From Psychroserpens jangbogonensis (lineage in GTDB: Bacteria; Bacteroidota; Bacteroidia; Flavobacteriales; Flavobacteriaceae), in contig NZ_JSWG01000005.1 of the NCBI RefSeq assembly GCF_000797465.1, positions 1 through 44,530 on the forward strand: 44,530 nucleotides of DNA, read 5' to 3'. The notes under the pieces were generated by a model, which worked only from the letters and a program-made list of their open reading frames with translations, was not told the DNA's origin and did not search any database. Positions 9,123 through 17,382 of the stretch are shown piece after piece (positions within the stretch are counted from its first letter, which is position 1; every line of letters begins with the position of its first letter). A program made the position numbers and the translations under genes.

Positions 9123-11708
9123 TTAAAATTGCTGTCCAATAATAAAGTGAGTTTCCCATCCATTTTTGACAGTTGTGCCAGGAGTGGCGTCAAATCCATG
9201 ACCAAAATCAATACCTAATAATCCAAAGGCAGGCATGAATATTCTTAGTCCGAAACCTGCTGAACGATTAAGATCAAAAGGATTATAATCTCTATAATTG
9301 TCATATGAAGCACCACCTTCTGCAAACATTAAAGCATATATTTTAGCCTGTGCACCAAGTGTTATAGGATATCTTAATTCTAATGAGAATTTATTATAAA
9401 TGGTTCCACCATCTTGAGAAGATAACGATTGATTTGGGTAACCACGAAGTTGAATAACTTCTCTACCGTCTAATGAATAGTTTCCTAAACCATCACCACC
9501 TAAAAAGAAGCGTTCAAAAGGAATAACACCTCTATCACCATTATAGGCACCAAGGAATCCAAATTCAAAACCAGACTTAATTATTAACTTCTTTACAATT
9601 CGTGTATACCAGTCTCCTTTAAACTTAACTTTGTAGAACTCCAACCAATTGTAACGTTCTTGGTCAATTTCTCCAAGTCTTACTAAATCATCAGGATTTG
9701 CTGGATCAAGAGCATCTCTTTCATCTTTTAAAGCCTTGTAATCTACACTATTAAATAATGAGTATGGTAAAGACATTTTTGCACTGATAGAAAAGCTTGA
9801 TCCGCCTTCAGGATAAATTGGATCTGTAAACAGATTATTTCGGCTTAAACCGATTGTGTATGATAAGTTATTTGAATATCCATCACCAAATGTGAATAAA
9901 CCAGTGTTGTAATTTTTTAAGTTATAATGCTGAAAACTTACGGATTGAGACAATGTGAAATAATCATCTGGAACTTTCAATCGTTTAGCTATTCCAACAG
10001 AAACACCCGTAATGTTAAAACGTTTGTCTTTATCTGCTCCTCCAGTTGAAGGATCATAAAGAAATTGTTTTGTGTGAGATATAGATGTAGATAATTGAAC
10101 TGGACGTTTACCACCTAACCATGGTTCTGAAAATGAGAAACTATATGTTTGGAAAAACCTTGAGGCTTGCAAACGCAACGCTAAGGTTTGACCATCTCCC
10201 ATTGGGACAGGTTTATAGGCTTCTTTTTTAAATATATCTTTAATAGAGAAGTTATTGAATGATAAACCAAGTGTACCAATGAAACCACCTCCACCATAAC
10301 CACCTTGCAATTCTATTTGACTAGAACCTCTTTCAACAACAGTATACTCTAAGTCTACAGTTCCTTCATTTGGGTTCATGTTTTTGAAGTCGGGAGTTAA
10401 GAGTTGTGCATCAAAAAAGCCTAACTGACCAAGTTCTCTAATAGTTCTAATTACATTAGCCTTACTATATAACTGACCAGGTTTTGTTCTTAATTCTCTA
10501 TAAATAACATGGTCATTTGTTCTGTCATTACCTGTAACCGAAACATTATTGAAATAAGCAGGTTTACCTTCAGAGATACGAATTTCCATATCTATCACGT
10601 TTCCTTCTGCACTAACTTCTACTGGATTTATACTTGAAAATAAATATCCATTGTTTTGATAAAGGTTAGTTAAGTCTAAAGCGTCTGGCTTAGTGTCGTC
10701 AGCAATACGCTTACGTAATTCTACTCCATTATAGGTTTCACCTTCTCTAATTCTCAATACAGACTGTAATTGATCGTCTGTATAAACACTATTTCCAACA
10801 AATGTAATTTTACCAAATTTATACTGCTCACCTTCTTCTAGTGTAATTTCTAAACTTATTGTTTTTTTGTCTTTAAATATAATAGAGTCTGAAATGATTC
10901 TAGCATCTCTATAACCGTTTTCTTTATACTTATCAATGATGCTAACAAGATCTTGTTTATAGTCTTCTTCAATATATTTTGAGCGCTTTAGAAAACGGAT
11001 GAAGTTCTTTTTCTTAGTATTTTTCATGGTCTTTCTAAGCTTTTTATCTGAAAGCTTATCATTTCCATTAAATACGATTTTATCTATTTTAACTTTTTCT
11101 CCTTTATCAATGTAGATAAGCATATCTACACGACTTTTTGGAATAGAATCACCAGTAACTTCATTGGTGTTGACAGTTGTCTTAGTGTTTAGGAAACCGT
11201 CTTTTTTGTATTTGTTAGTAAGGTAGTTACGTGTAGTAGTAATTAAGTTTTCTGTTACTTTTACACCTTTAATAAGATTGTTATCTTTTATAACAGCTTC
11301 TTTCTTCTTCCTTTTAAGGCCTTTTACTTCAACCTTATTAAGTTCAGGTAAATCAGTAAGGTTAATTTCTAAATATGCTTTATTGTTTTCTGTTTTAACT
11401 AAATAAATATCAATACTACTAAATAGTTTACTTGCCCAAAGTTTCTTTAATGCATTACTAACTTGTTCTCCAGGTATGATAATATCTTGTCCTTTACGTA
11501 ATCCCGAAAAAGTAACAATTGTTGTTTCACTAAAGTTTGTGCTTCCAGTAACTGTTACTTCTTCTAAGATGTAACTTTTCCCGTTATTAAAGCCGGTTTG
11601 TTGTGCAACAACTATGCTCGAAATAATGAAGATTAATACTGTAAATAGTTGCTTTATGTAAGTTTTCAAAAGTAAATTATTAGCTAAGTTGTTCACTAGT
11701 TTTTCCAA
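9123..11708 (-). CDS. bamA: Outer membrane protein assembly factor BamA
   Basis: This 861-residue protein has an N-terminal membrane/signal segment (LFTVLIFIISSIVVAQQ), a series of POTRA domains (about 45-450; for example VEVKGLKRKKKEAV, ITFVGNSVYTDDQLQSVL, NVSVTGNDRTNDHVIYRELR) and a 16-strand barrel with ERFFLGGDGLGNYSLDGREVIQLRGYPN and a C-terminal GIDFGHGF...FIIGQQF ending in Phe. It is the core of the machine that inserts beta-barrel proteins. The chosen start overlaps the end of uppS by 29 bases, consistent with translational coupling; no later Met precedes the signal segment. Confidence 0.97.
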   Translation of the reverse strand: MEKLVNNLANNLLLKTYIKQLFTVLIFIISSIVVAQQTGFNNGKSYILEEVTVTGSTNFSETTIVTFSGLRKGQDIIIPGEQVSNALKKLWASKLFSSIDIYLVKTENNKAYLEINLTDLPELNKVEVKGLKRKKKEAVIKDNNLIKGVKVTENLITTTRNYLTNKYKKDGFLNTKTTVNTNEVTGDSIPKSRVDMLIYIDKGEKVKIDKIVFNGNDKLSDKKLRKTMKNTKKKNFIRFLKRSKYIEEDYKQDLVSIIDKYKENGYRDARIISDSIIFKDKKTISLEITLEEGEQYKFGKITFVGNSVYTDDQLQSVLRIREGETYNGVELRKRIADDTKPDALDLTNLYQNNGYLFSSINPVEVSAEGNVIDMEIRISEGKPAYFNNVSVTGNDRTNDHVIYRELRTKPGQLYSKANVIRTIRELGQLGFFDAQLLTPDFKNMNPNEGTVDLEYTVVERGSSQIELQGGYGGGGFIGTLGLSFNNFSIKDIFKKEAYKPVPMGDGQTLALRLQASRFFQTYSFSFSEPWLGGKRPVQLSTSISHTKQFLYDPSTGGADKDKRFNITGVSVGIAKRLKVPDDYFTLSQSVSFQHYNLKNYNTGLFTFGDGYSNNLSYTIGLSRNNLFTDPIYPEGGSSFSISAKMSLPYSLFNSVDYKALKDERDALDPANPDDLVRLGEIDQERYNWLEFYKVKFKGDWYTRIVKKLIIKSGFEFGFLGAYNGDRGVIPFERFFLGGDGLGNYSLDGREVIQLRGYPNQSLSSQDGGTIYNKFSLELRYPITLGAQAKIYALMFAEGGASYDNYRDYNPFDLNRSAGFGLRIFMPAFGLLGIDFGHGFDATPGTTVKNGWETHFIIGQQF

Positions 11709-12420
11709 ATCGTCGTTCTCTGTTTTGATAATTAATCAAAGCCTCATATAGGTTCTCCTTTGTGAAATCCGGCCATAAAATATCTGTAAAATATAATTCG
11801 GCATAAGCAATTTGCCATAAAAGGAAATTACTTATTCTGTGTTCACCACTGGTCCTAATTAACAAATCTACATCTGGTAAATTTTGCGTGTAAAGATGCT
11901 TATTAATAATTGATTCGTCAATACTTTCAGCAGAAATTATATTATTTTTAACGTTCGTAGCTATCTCTTTAACGGCATTAACCATTTCTTCTCTCGAACC
12001 ATAGCTAAGCGCTAAAGTTAAAGTCATATGAGTATTGCTTTTAGTTTTATCAATAACTTCTAGTAATTCTGTATGTGCTTTTTTTGGCAAATCATTTAGG
12101 TTTCCAATAGCGGAAAGCTTGATGTTATTATCTTGTAATGTTTTAATTTCTTTTTTTAAGGACTTTACTAAAAGCTTCATTAAAGTCTGTACTTCTAGTT
12201 TAGGACGTTTCCAATTCTCTGTTGAAAAGGCATATAGTGTTAAGTGCTTTATACCTATATCAGCGCTTGTTTCAACTACTTCTCTAACAGATTTAGTGCC
12301 ATTTTCGTGACCAATGACTCTTAGCATTCCTTTTTTCTTAGCCCAACGACCATTGCCATCCATGATTATTGCAACATGAGCTGGTAATTTATCTTTTAAT
12401 ATTTGGTCTTTTAGATTCAT
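11680..12420 (-). CDS. uppS: Isoprenyl transferase (undecaprenyl diphosphate synthase)
   Basis: Makes the C55 lipid carrier for cell wall and surface polysaccharide by cis-condensation of isopentenyl diphosphate. The 246-residue sequence has the catalytic motif HVAIIMDGNGRWAKKKG, the ENWKRP motif (LYAFSTENWKRP), and the C-terminal LLIRTSGEHRISNFLLWQIAYAELYF with the substrate Arg/Ser residues. The start abuts the porG stop and the end overlaps bamA, so porG-uppS-bamA is one transcription unit. Confidence 0.97.
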   Translation of the reverse strand: MNLKDQILKDKLPAHVAIIMDGNGRWAKKKGMLRVIGHENGTKSVREVVETSADIGIKHLTLYAFSTENWKRPKLEVQTLMKLLVKSLKKEIKTLQDNNIKLSAIGNLNDLPKKAHTELLEVIDKTKSNTHMTLTLALSYGSREEMVNAVKEIATNVKNNIISAESIDESIINKHLYTQNLPDVDLLIRTSGEHRISNFLLWQIAYAELYFTDILWPDFTKENLYEALINYQNRERRFGKTSEQLS

Positions 12421-13110
12421 TTAAAAATTGCAATAACAAGGTCTTTGTCCAAATGTGTATGTTAAAGTAAAACCGGTAAATACGTACCAATCATTACTAT
12501 TTATATTTCCAATACTAACTTGATCCTCAAAATCGCCATCAGGAACACTTCCATCTAACTCATCTGAAAAGGTATATCTCGCACCAATTTCAAACCCTAG
12601 GATAAAATGGTTGGTAATATTTGATTTAATACCTAAGGTCATAGGAATTCCAAATGCCCAACTACTTGTTTCTTCATTTATGATTTCTCCATCTTGTCCA
12701 TAATAGAAATTATCATGCTTTGCTGCAGTAATTCCAGAATAGAGATAAGGCGTAACCTTCAATCCTGAGGTATGAAGATCAAAATCCCAAAAGGTAAATT
12801 CCATACCAGCCGAAATTTCTAATAAATTACTATCAAATTCGTAATTTCTAGCTATTCGTCTTGGATCATCTGACTCTCTATCTTTACCTACCAAATCAGC
12901 ATATATTAGAGACACTCTCCAAGAATGTCTTGGGCTACGATTCCATTTTAAAATCAAACCTAAAGCAGCGGTATTTGGCGCAATATAATCTGTAGCTCCA
13001 ACATCTCCAATAAAATTGCTTCCACCTGCATACACGCCAACTTCATAAATTTGAGAATGACTAGTTTGGGCGAAAAACACACTCAATAAAAATAAGATTA
13101 AATATCTCAT
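12421..13110 (-). CDS. porG: DUF6089 family outer membrane protein, PorG-like
   Basis: The 229-residue protein has a signal peptide (ending near TSHSQ), the family start IYEVGVYAGGSNFIGDVGA, alternating beta strands typical of a small outer membrane barrel, and the Cys-containing end GQRPCYCNF. In Porphyromonas gingivalis the T9SS protein PorG, linked to the PorK/PorN ring, sits next to uppS and bamA; the same gene order here is the main support for the name. It has its own promoter just upstream (13128-13159). Confidence 0.82.
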   Translation of the reverse strand: MRYLILFLLSVFFAQTSHSQIYEVGVYAGGSNFIGDVGATDYIAPNTAALGLILKWNRSPRHSWRVSLIYADLVGKDRESDDPRRIARNYEFDSNLLEISAGMEFTFWDFDLHTSGLKVTPYLYSGITAAKHDNFYYGQDGEIINEETSSWAFGIPMTLGIKSNITNHFILGFEIGARYTFSDELDGSVPDGDFEDQVSIGNINSNDWYVFTGFTLTYTFGQRPCYCNF

Positions 13111-13127
13111 AAATTTTTAAAAGTTTG

Positions 13128-13159
13128 CAAATATAACAATTATGATTTGCCTATAACAA
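13128..13159 (-). promoter_or_regulatory. Predicted promoter for porG-uppS-bamA
   Basis: Read on the minus strand, TTG (13157-13159) and TATATTTG (13128-13135) are 21 bases apart, matching the Bacteroidota -33 TTTG / -7 TAnnTTTG layout. The -7 box ends 17 bases before the porG ATG, so the leader would be very short. An 8-bp inverted repeat spans the -33 box (see findings). Confidence 0.6.
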
Positions 13160-13209
13160 TTTGAGGCAAATAGTCTTACAGATTAACAGTTTTTGTTGTT
13201 TTTTATTGT

Positions 13210-14094
13210 TTAGTTTCTTTTGTCTTCTCCCCAAAGCATTTTTTTTCTTAACGTATCAATAAAGCTTTCTTGTAGTAACTCAACCATTTTTATTTCGAAA
13301 TCTGCTTTTTTAATGGTGACTACGGTTGAATTGTGTAAAGTGGCAATTCGAGAATCTAGAGATATTAAATAGTGTTCTTCACGACCATTTACTTTAAGTT
13401 GTATTTCGGTATTGTCGGGAATTACAAGTGGTCTTGCATTAAGGTTATGTGGTGCAATAGGTGTTAAAACAAAGCTATCCGTTTCAGGTGTGATTACAGG
13501 TCCACCACAACTTAAAGAATATCCTGTAGAACCTGTAGGTGTAGAAATAATAAGTCCATCTGCCCAGTATGACGTGAGGTATTCTGAATTTAAATGCGTC
13601 TCAACAGTAATCATTGACGTTGTATTCTTTCTGCTGACCGCGATTTCATTCAACGCAAAATTGGTCTCTATTAGTTCGTCATTTTCTGGTTGTGTTTCAA
13701 CACACAAAAGGGTGCGTTGCGAAATTTTATAATTACCTTTTATAATATCATCAATAGCAGATTCAATTTGATTGGTTTGAATTGTCGCCAAAAATCCAAG
13801 TCTACCAGTATTTATACCAACAATAGGAATTGATAAATCTCTCACATAAGTAATAGCTCTTAAAATGGTACCATCACCACCAATGCTAATTAGCAATGTG
13901 TAAGAATCATCTAAAGATTCAAAAGTTTCAAATCCATCTAATCTTGAAGGTTGTTTACTTTCGTGTTTAATAATATTGAAAAAATCATTTTCAATAAAAA
14001 CAGAGACATTCTTTCTTGATAAAGCATTTAAAAGTACTTCAATACTTGCTTGAGTACTGTTATGATAATATTGTCCGTATATAGCAATTTTCAT
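13210..14094 (-). CDS. nadK: NAD kinase
   Basis: Phosphorylates NAD to NADP. The 294-residue sequence carries the GGDGT motif (ISIGGDGTILRAI), NTGRLGFLATI, and the conserved block STPTGSTGYSLSCGGPVI with the following PIAPHNLNARPLVIPD. Length is normal for the family. The start codon shares one base with the stop of the upstream CBS gene (TAATG type overlap), so both are translated from one message; this CBS-nadK pair is common in flavobacteria. Confidence 0.97.
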   Translation of the reverse strand: MKIAIYGQYYHNSTQASIEVLLNALSRKNVSVFIENDFFNIIKHESKQPSRLDGFETFESLDDSYTLLISIGGDGTILRAITYVRDLSIPIVGINTGRLGFLATIQTNQIESAIDDIIKGNYKISQRTLLCVETQPENDELIETNFALNEIAVSRKNTTSMITVETHLNSEYLTSYWADGLIISTPTGSTGYSLSCGGPVITPETDSFVLTPIAPHNLNARPLVIPDNTEIQLKVNGREEHYLISLDSRIATLHNSTVVTIKKADFEIKMVELLQESFIDTLRKKMLWGEDKRN

Positions 14095-14750
14095 TATATA
14101 TCTAGGTATTTTCTAAGGTACTCAGAACGGTCCTTTAAGTTTTCAACATAGGTGTCTTCCTCATGTCCAGAAACTATATTATAACTGTACCTTCTAAAGG
14201 TTTGAATAACATCATTTAGTCCTGCATTACCAATTTTTAAAGTGATTTGAACAACATCACTTTCTAATTTAGAAACAAAAGCACCCAATATTTTTGCATC
14301 ATTAGATTCTACAATCTGACTGACTTCACTAAAGGAATAATCTACCAATCCCTTTTCAATAACTATTATGCCTCCAGGTTCTCTAAAGAAAGGTGTTTGA
14401 TTAAATAATCCAATAATGTCATTAAGCTCATAATATCCTAAATAATTATTTTTATCACTCAAAACAGGCATAATATTGCAAGAGTTTTGAGCAAAAGTTT
14501 CTAGCACATCTAGCCAATTAGTATGCGTTCTTACAAAGAAACCTTCGATTGCGTAATTACATTCCGCAATCGTTTTTTTTCCTTCAAAACAATGTGCATC
14601 AGTCTCAGAAACACAGCCTATGTAAGTGCCATTGTTTTCAACAGGAATATGAGAATATGTTAGTTCATTAAATAGCATTTGTAGGTCACTAACCTTGTCA
14701 GTAATGCTTAACGGTTTGATATCATTAATAATGTATTCTTGTAATGGCAT
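14094..14750 (-). CDS. CBS domain protein
   Basis: A 218-residue cytoplasmic protein. Two CBS-type motifs are visible in the first ~130 residues (ITDKVSDLQMLFNELTYSHIPVENNGTYIGCVSETD; THTNWLDVLETFAQNSCNIMPVLSDKNNYLGYYELNDI broken here only for description). The last ~85 residues look ACT-like (GIIVIEKG, VVQITLKIGNAGLNDVI). Such proteins usually sense adenine nucleotides or ligands. Its one-base overlap with nadK suggests control of, or co-expression with, NADP synthesis; this is inference. Confidence 0.85.
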   Translation of the reverse strand: MPLQEYIINDIKPLSITDKVSDLQMLFNELTYSHIPVENNGTYIGCVSETDAHCFEGKKTIAECNYAIEGFFVRTHTNWLDVLETFAQNSCNIMPVLSDKNNYLGYYELNDIIGLFNQTPFFREPGGIIVIEKGLVDYSFSEVSQIVESNDAKILGAFVSKLESDVVQITLKIGNAGLNDVIQTFRRYSYNIVSGHEEDTYVENLKDRSEYLRKYLDI

Positions 14751-14813
14751 AATCGGATTTATATTCTACCGCAAATTAATTAAAAATAACCATAAAAAGC
14801 AGTAAGTACTTTG

Positions 14814-14821
14814 TATTTTTG
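14814..14821 (+). promoter_or_regulatory. Predicted -7 element for pdxJ
   Basis: TATTTTTG matches the TAnnTTTG consensus. It ends 18 bases before the ATG at 14840 and so argues against the upstream in-frame TTG at 14819, which would lie inside the promoter. No clear -33 TTG is seen at the right distance. Confidence 0.5.
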
Positions 14822-14839
14822 CACCTAAAATATGAACAA

Positions 14840-15553
14840 ATGACTAAGTTAAGTGTAAATATTAACAAGATTGCCACCTTGCGTAATTCTCGTGGTGGTA
14901 ACACACCTAATGTTGTTCAATTTGCAAAAGATGTTCAGCGTTTTGGAGCTCAAGGTGTAACCGTTCATCCAAGACCAGATGAACGTCATATTAAATATCA
15001 AGATACTCGAGATTTAAAGTCAGAAGTTTATACGGAGTTCAATGTAGAAGGGAATCCTATAAAGTCTTTTATGGATTTAGTATTAGAAGTGAAACCTACA
15101 CAGGTAACTCTTGTTCCTGATGCCGTTGATGCTTTAACCTCTAATGCAGGTTGGGATACCATAACACATAAAAGCTTTTTGACTGAAGTCATTTCGGAAT
15201 TTAGATCAAACGGAATTCGCACATCTATATTTGTAGATCCTGTGCTTAAAATGATTGAAGGCGCAAAAACTACTGGAGCTGATAGAATTGAACTCTATAC
15301 CGAAAGTTTTGCTCATCAATATGGATTAGGAAATATGGAAGCTATTGACCCTTTTACTAAAGCAGCAGAATTATCTAACACCATTGGATTAGGGATTAAT
15401 GCTGGACATGATTTGTCTTTAGATAATATTAAATTTTTCAAAGATCATATTCCTGGTTTACTTGAAGTCTCTATAGGTCATGCTTTGATTTCTGAAAGTC
15501 TCTATTTAGGGATTGAAAATGTAGTGCAAATGTATCTTCACAAGTTAAAATAA
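14840..15553 (+). CDS. pdxJ: Pyridoxine 5'-phosphate synthase
   Basis: Condenses 1-deoxyxylulose 5-phosphate with 3-hydroxy-1-aminoacetone phosphate to form pyridoxine 5'-phosphate (vitamin B6). The 237-residue TIM barrel starts MTKLSVNINKIATLRNSRGG, with the typical VTVHPRPDERHIKY, the LYTESFAH segment and the closing VSIGHALISESLYLGIENVV. The ATG at 14840 is preferred over the earlier TTG because family proteins start at this point and the promoter overlaps the TTG. The hydrolase gene begins on the next base after the stop. Confidence 0.97.
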   Translation: MTKLSVNINKIATLRNSRGGNTPNVVQFAKDVQRFGAQGVTVHPRPDERHIKYQDTRDLKSEVYTEFNVEGNPIKSFMDLVLEVKPTQVTLVPDAVDALTSNAGWDTITHKSFLTEVISEFRSNGIRTSIFVDPVLKMIEGAKTTGADRIELYTESFAHQYGLGNMEAIDPFTKAAELSNTIGLGINAGHDLSLDNIKFFKDHIPGLLEVSIGHALISESLYLGIENVVQMYLHKLK

Positions 15554-16327
15554 ATGAAATTACACTCTAAAATTTTAGGCGAAGGTCAACCTTTTGTAAT
15601 TCTTCATGGGTTTCTTGGGATGAGTGATAACTGGAAAACTTTAGGTACAAAATTTAGCCAAGCTGGTTTTCAAGTGCATTTGGTAGATCAGCGTAATCAT
15701 GGACGTAGTTTTTATGACAACGAATTTGATTATGAGGTATTATCTGAAGACTTAAAACACTATTGCGAAGAGCATCAGTTGGAGAATATTATTCTTTTAG
15801 GTCATTCGATGGGTGGGAAAACAGCGATGTTGTTTTCAACTCTTTACCCAGAATTGGTGTCTAAATTATTGGTTGCAGATATTAGTCCGCGTTTTTATCC
15901 TGTGCATCACGATGCAATTTTAAATGGGTTAAGTGCTTTAGATTTTTCTGAACTAAAAAGTAGAGGCGAAGCTGACAAAGTGTTATCTCAATATGTTTCA
16001 GAAATTGGAACACGTCTATTTTTATTAAAGAATTTATATTGGATTGAAAAAGGACAGTTGGCCTTACGAATCAATCTAGAAGTTTTAAAAGATAATGTTC
16101 ATGAAGTAGGTGAAGCATTACCAATACATTCTAAATTTGAAAACCCAACACTGTTTCTTCGTGGTGATAAAAGTGAATATGTCATGTCTAATGATGAAGC
16201 TTTAATCAAGCAACATTTTCCATTAGCCGAAATAGAAACCATAAGTAATGCAGGACATTGGTTACATGCTGAAAATCCAACGGAATTCTATGATGCTGTC
16301 ATAAAATTTGTTACATTTAGTTCATAA
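15554..16327 (+). CDS. Alpha/beta hydrolase (YbfF-like esterase family)
   Basis: The 257-residue protein shows an alpha/beta hydrolase fold: the oxyanion strand VILHGFLGMSDNW, the nucleophile elbow LLGHSMGGKTAM (Ser), a late acidic region near FLRGDKSEYV, and the catalytic His in ISNAGHWLHAENP. It is cytosolic with no signal peptide. It directly abuts pdxJ and is probably co-transcribed. The natural substrate cannot be told from sequence. Confidence 0.92.
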   Translation: MKLHSKILGEGQPFVILHGFLGMSDNWKTLGTKFSQAGFQVHLVDQRNHGRSFYDNEFDYEVLSEDLKHYCEEHQLENIILLGHSMGGKTAMLFSTLYPELVSKLLVADISPRFYPVHHDAILNGLSALDFSELKSRGEADKVLSQYVSEIGTRLFLLKNLYWIEKGQLALRINLEVLKDNVHEVGEALPIHSKFENPTLFLRGDKSEYVMSNDEALIKQHFPLAEIETISNAGHWLHAENPTEFYDAVIKFVTFSS

Positions 16328-16338
16328 ACTATTTTATT

Positions 16339-16689
16339 ATGAACCTTATTCTTAGACTTTTAGTTACTGCAGGTATTGTGTTGCTATTAGCACATTTTTT
16401 ACCAGGTGTTGCTGTGAGCGGATTTACAGCAGCTATTATTGTAGCAGTTGTTTTGGCATTGCTTAATGCTATTGTAAAACCAATTTTTATCATTTTAACA
16501 ATCCCAATTACCATTCTGACTTTAGGTCTGTTTTTGTTAGTTATTAATGCATGCATTATTCTTCTGGCAGACAAGTTTATTGACGGTTTTGGTGTTAACG
16601 GTTTTTGGACAGCATTGCTATTTAGTATCTTATTGTCTATTTCGCAATCTATTGCCTATTCATTTTTAAAAGAGAAGAAAAAGTCTTAA
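16339..16689 (+). CDS. Phage holin family 4 (PF04020-type) small membrane protein
   Basis: A 116-residue, very hydrophobic protein with about four membrane helices (LRLLVTAGIVLLLAHFLPGV; FTAAIIVAVVLALLNAIV; IFIILTIPITILTLGLFLLV; FWTALLFSILLSISQSIAY). The motif LNAIVKPI...PITILTLGLF is typical of the family. Despite the name these are common chromosomal membrane proteins in Bacteroidota with no phage around them; no lysis role should be assumed. It is 11 bases downstream of the hydrolase. Confidence 0.88.
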   Translation: MNLILRLLVTAGIVLLLAHFLPGVAVSGFTAAIIVAVVLALLNAIVKPIFIILTIPITILTLGLFLLVINACIILLADKFIDGFGVNGFWTALLFSILLSISQSIAYSFLKEKKKS

Positions 16690-16746
16690 AGACGGATTAA
16701 ATCGATTTTGTTGACACAAGAAAATTTAATTTAAACTATTTTAGAT

Positions 16747-17226
16747 ATGAAAAGAGCATTTTTATTATTAATTCTAGCCGTCGGATTATTTGGTTTTCAT
16801 AAAGTTGAAAACAATAGTCATAATGAAAAACTCAGTGAAGCTCAATTAAAGCTTGTAAAAGAAAACTACGCTTGGAGTTCTGAGGAATTTATAATTGTCA
16901 ATTTCAGACAGCCAATTAACAGCTGTCATTATGATAATTATAGTAACTTGAAAAATTCTTTAAAATGGTGGACAGATTTTTATTCTAAAATTAAATTGAA
17001 TAATGTTAGGAATGTTTTTGTTTACGCTGAGGAAAAAAGAGCAAAAAAGATAATAGACTCAAAAAGTCATTATTCAGACATTAATTCTTTTTTTCTGAAT
17101 AATTTCTTTGTTAATGATAAGACATGTTATGGGATTTTAGTCATTGATAATGATGGAAATTATATTAAAAAAGCAGGAGAATATAATCAAGAGGATGTCA
17201 TTGAATTAATAAAAAAAATCCAATAG
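16747..17226 (+). CDS. Small exported protein of unknown function, possibly thioredoxin-like
   Basis: Not recognised with certainty. The 159-residue sequence starts with a hydrophobic signal segment (MKRAFLLLILAVGLFGF). The body can be read as a degenerate thioredoxin/peroxiredoxin-like fold: strand EEFIIVNFRQP, then SCHYDNYSNL, helix, VRNVFVYAEE, FVNDKTCYGILVIDNDGNYI and a final helix DVIELIKKI. There is no CxxC; only two isolated Cys residues remain after the signal segment. It stands between the holin-like gene and tig and is probably monocistronic. Confidence 0.7.
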   Translation: MKRAFLLLILAVGLFGFHKVENNSHNEKLSEAQLKLVKENYAWSSEEFIIVNFRQPINSCHYDNYSNLKNSLKWWTDFYSKIKLNNVRNVFVYAEEKRAKKIIDSKSHYSDINSFFLNNFFVNDKTCYGILVIDNDGNYIKKAGEYNQEDVIELIKKIQ

Positions 17227-17326
17227 AAATATATTAATATAACTTATAAAACTCTTGTTGTTACATAGGCATCAAACCGAAATTATATTCTGAATGTATT
17301 TAGTATTATAGATATTGAGTAACATA

Positions 17327-17357
17327 TTGTTGGGTTGCAAAAAATATCGTATTTTTG
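17327..17357 (+). promoter_or_regulatory. Predicted promoter for tig
   Basis: TTG (17327-17329) and TATTTTTG (17350-17357) are 20 bases apart, a good fit to the Bacteroidota primary sigma promoter. The -7 box ends 25 bases before the tig ATG. Confidence 0.65.
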
Positions 17358-17382
17358 CAGCCCAATTTTGATATGATTTAAA

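Noticed and set aside
16339-16689. Prophage indication from the holin-family gene
   Set aside because: This family is a common chromosomal membrane protein in Bacteroidota and no other phage gene is nearby.
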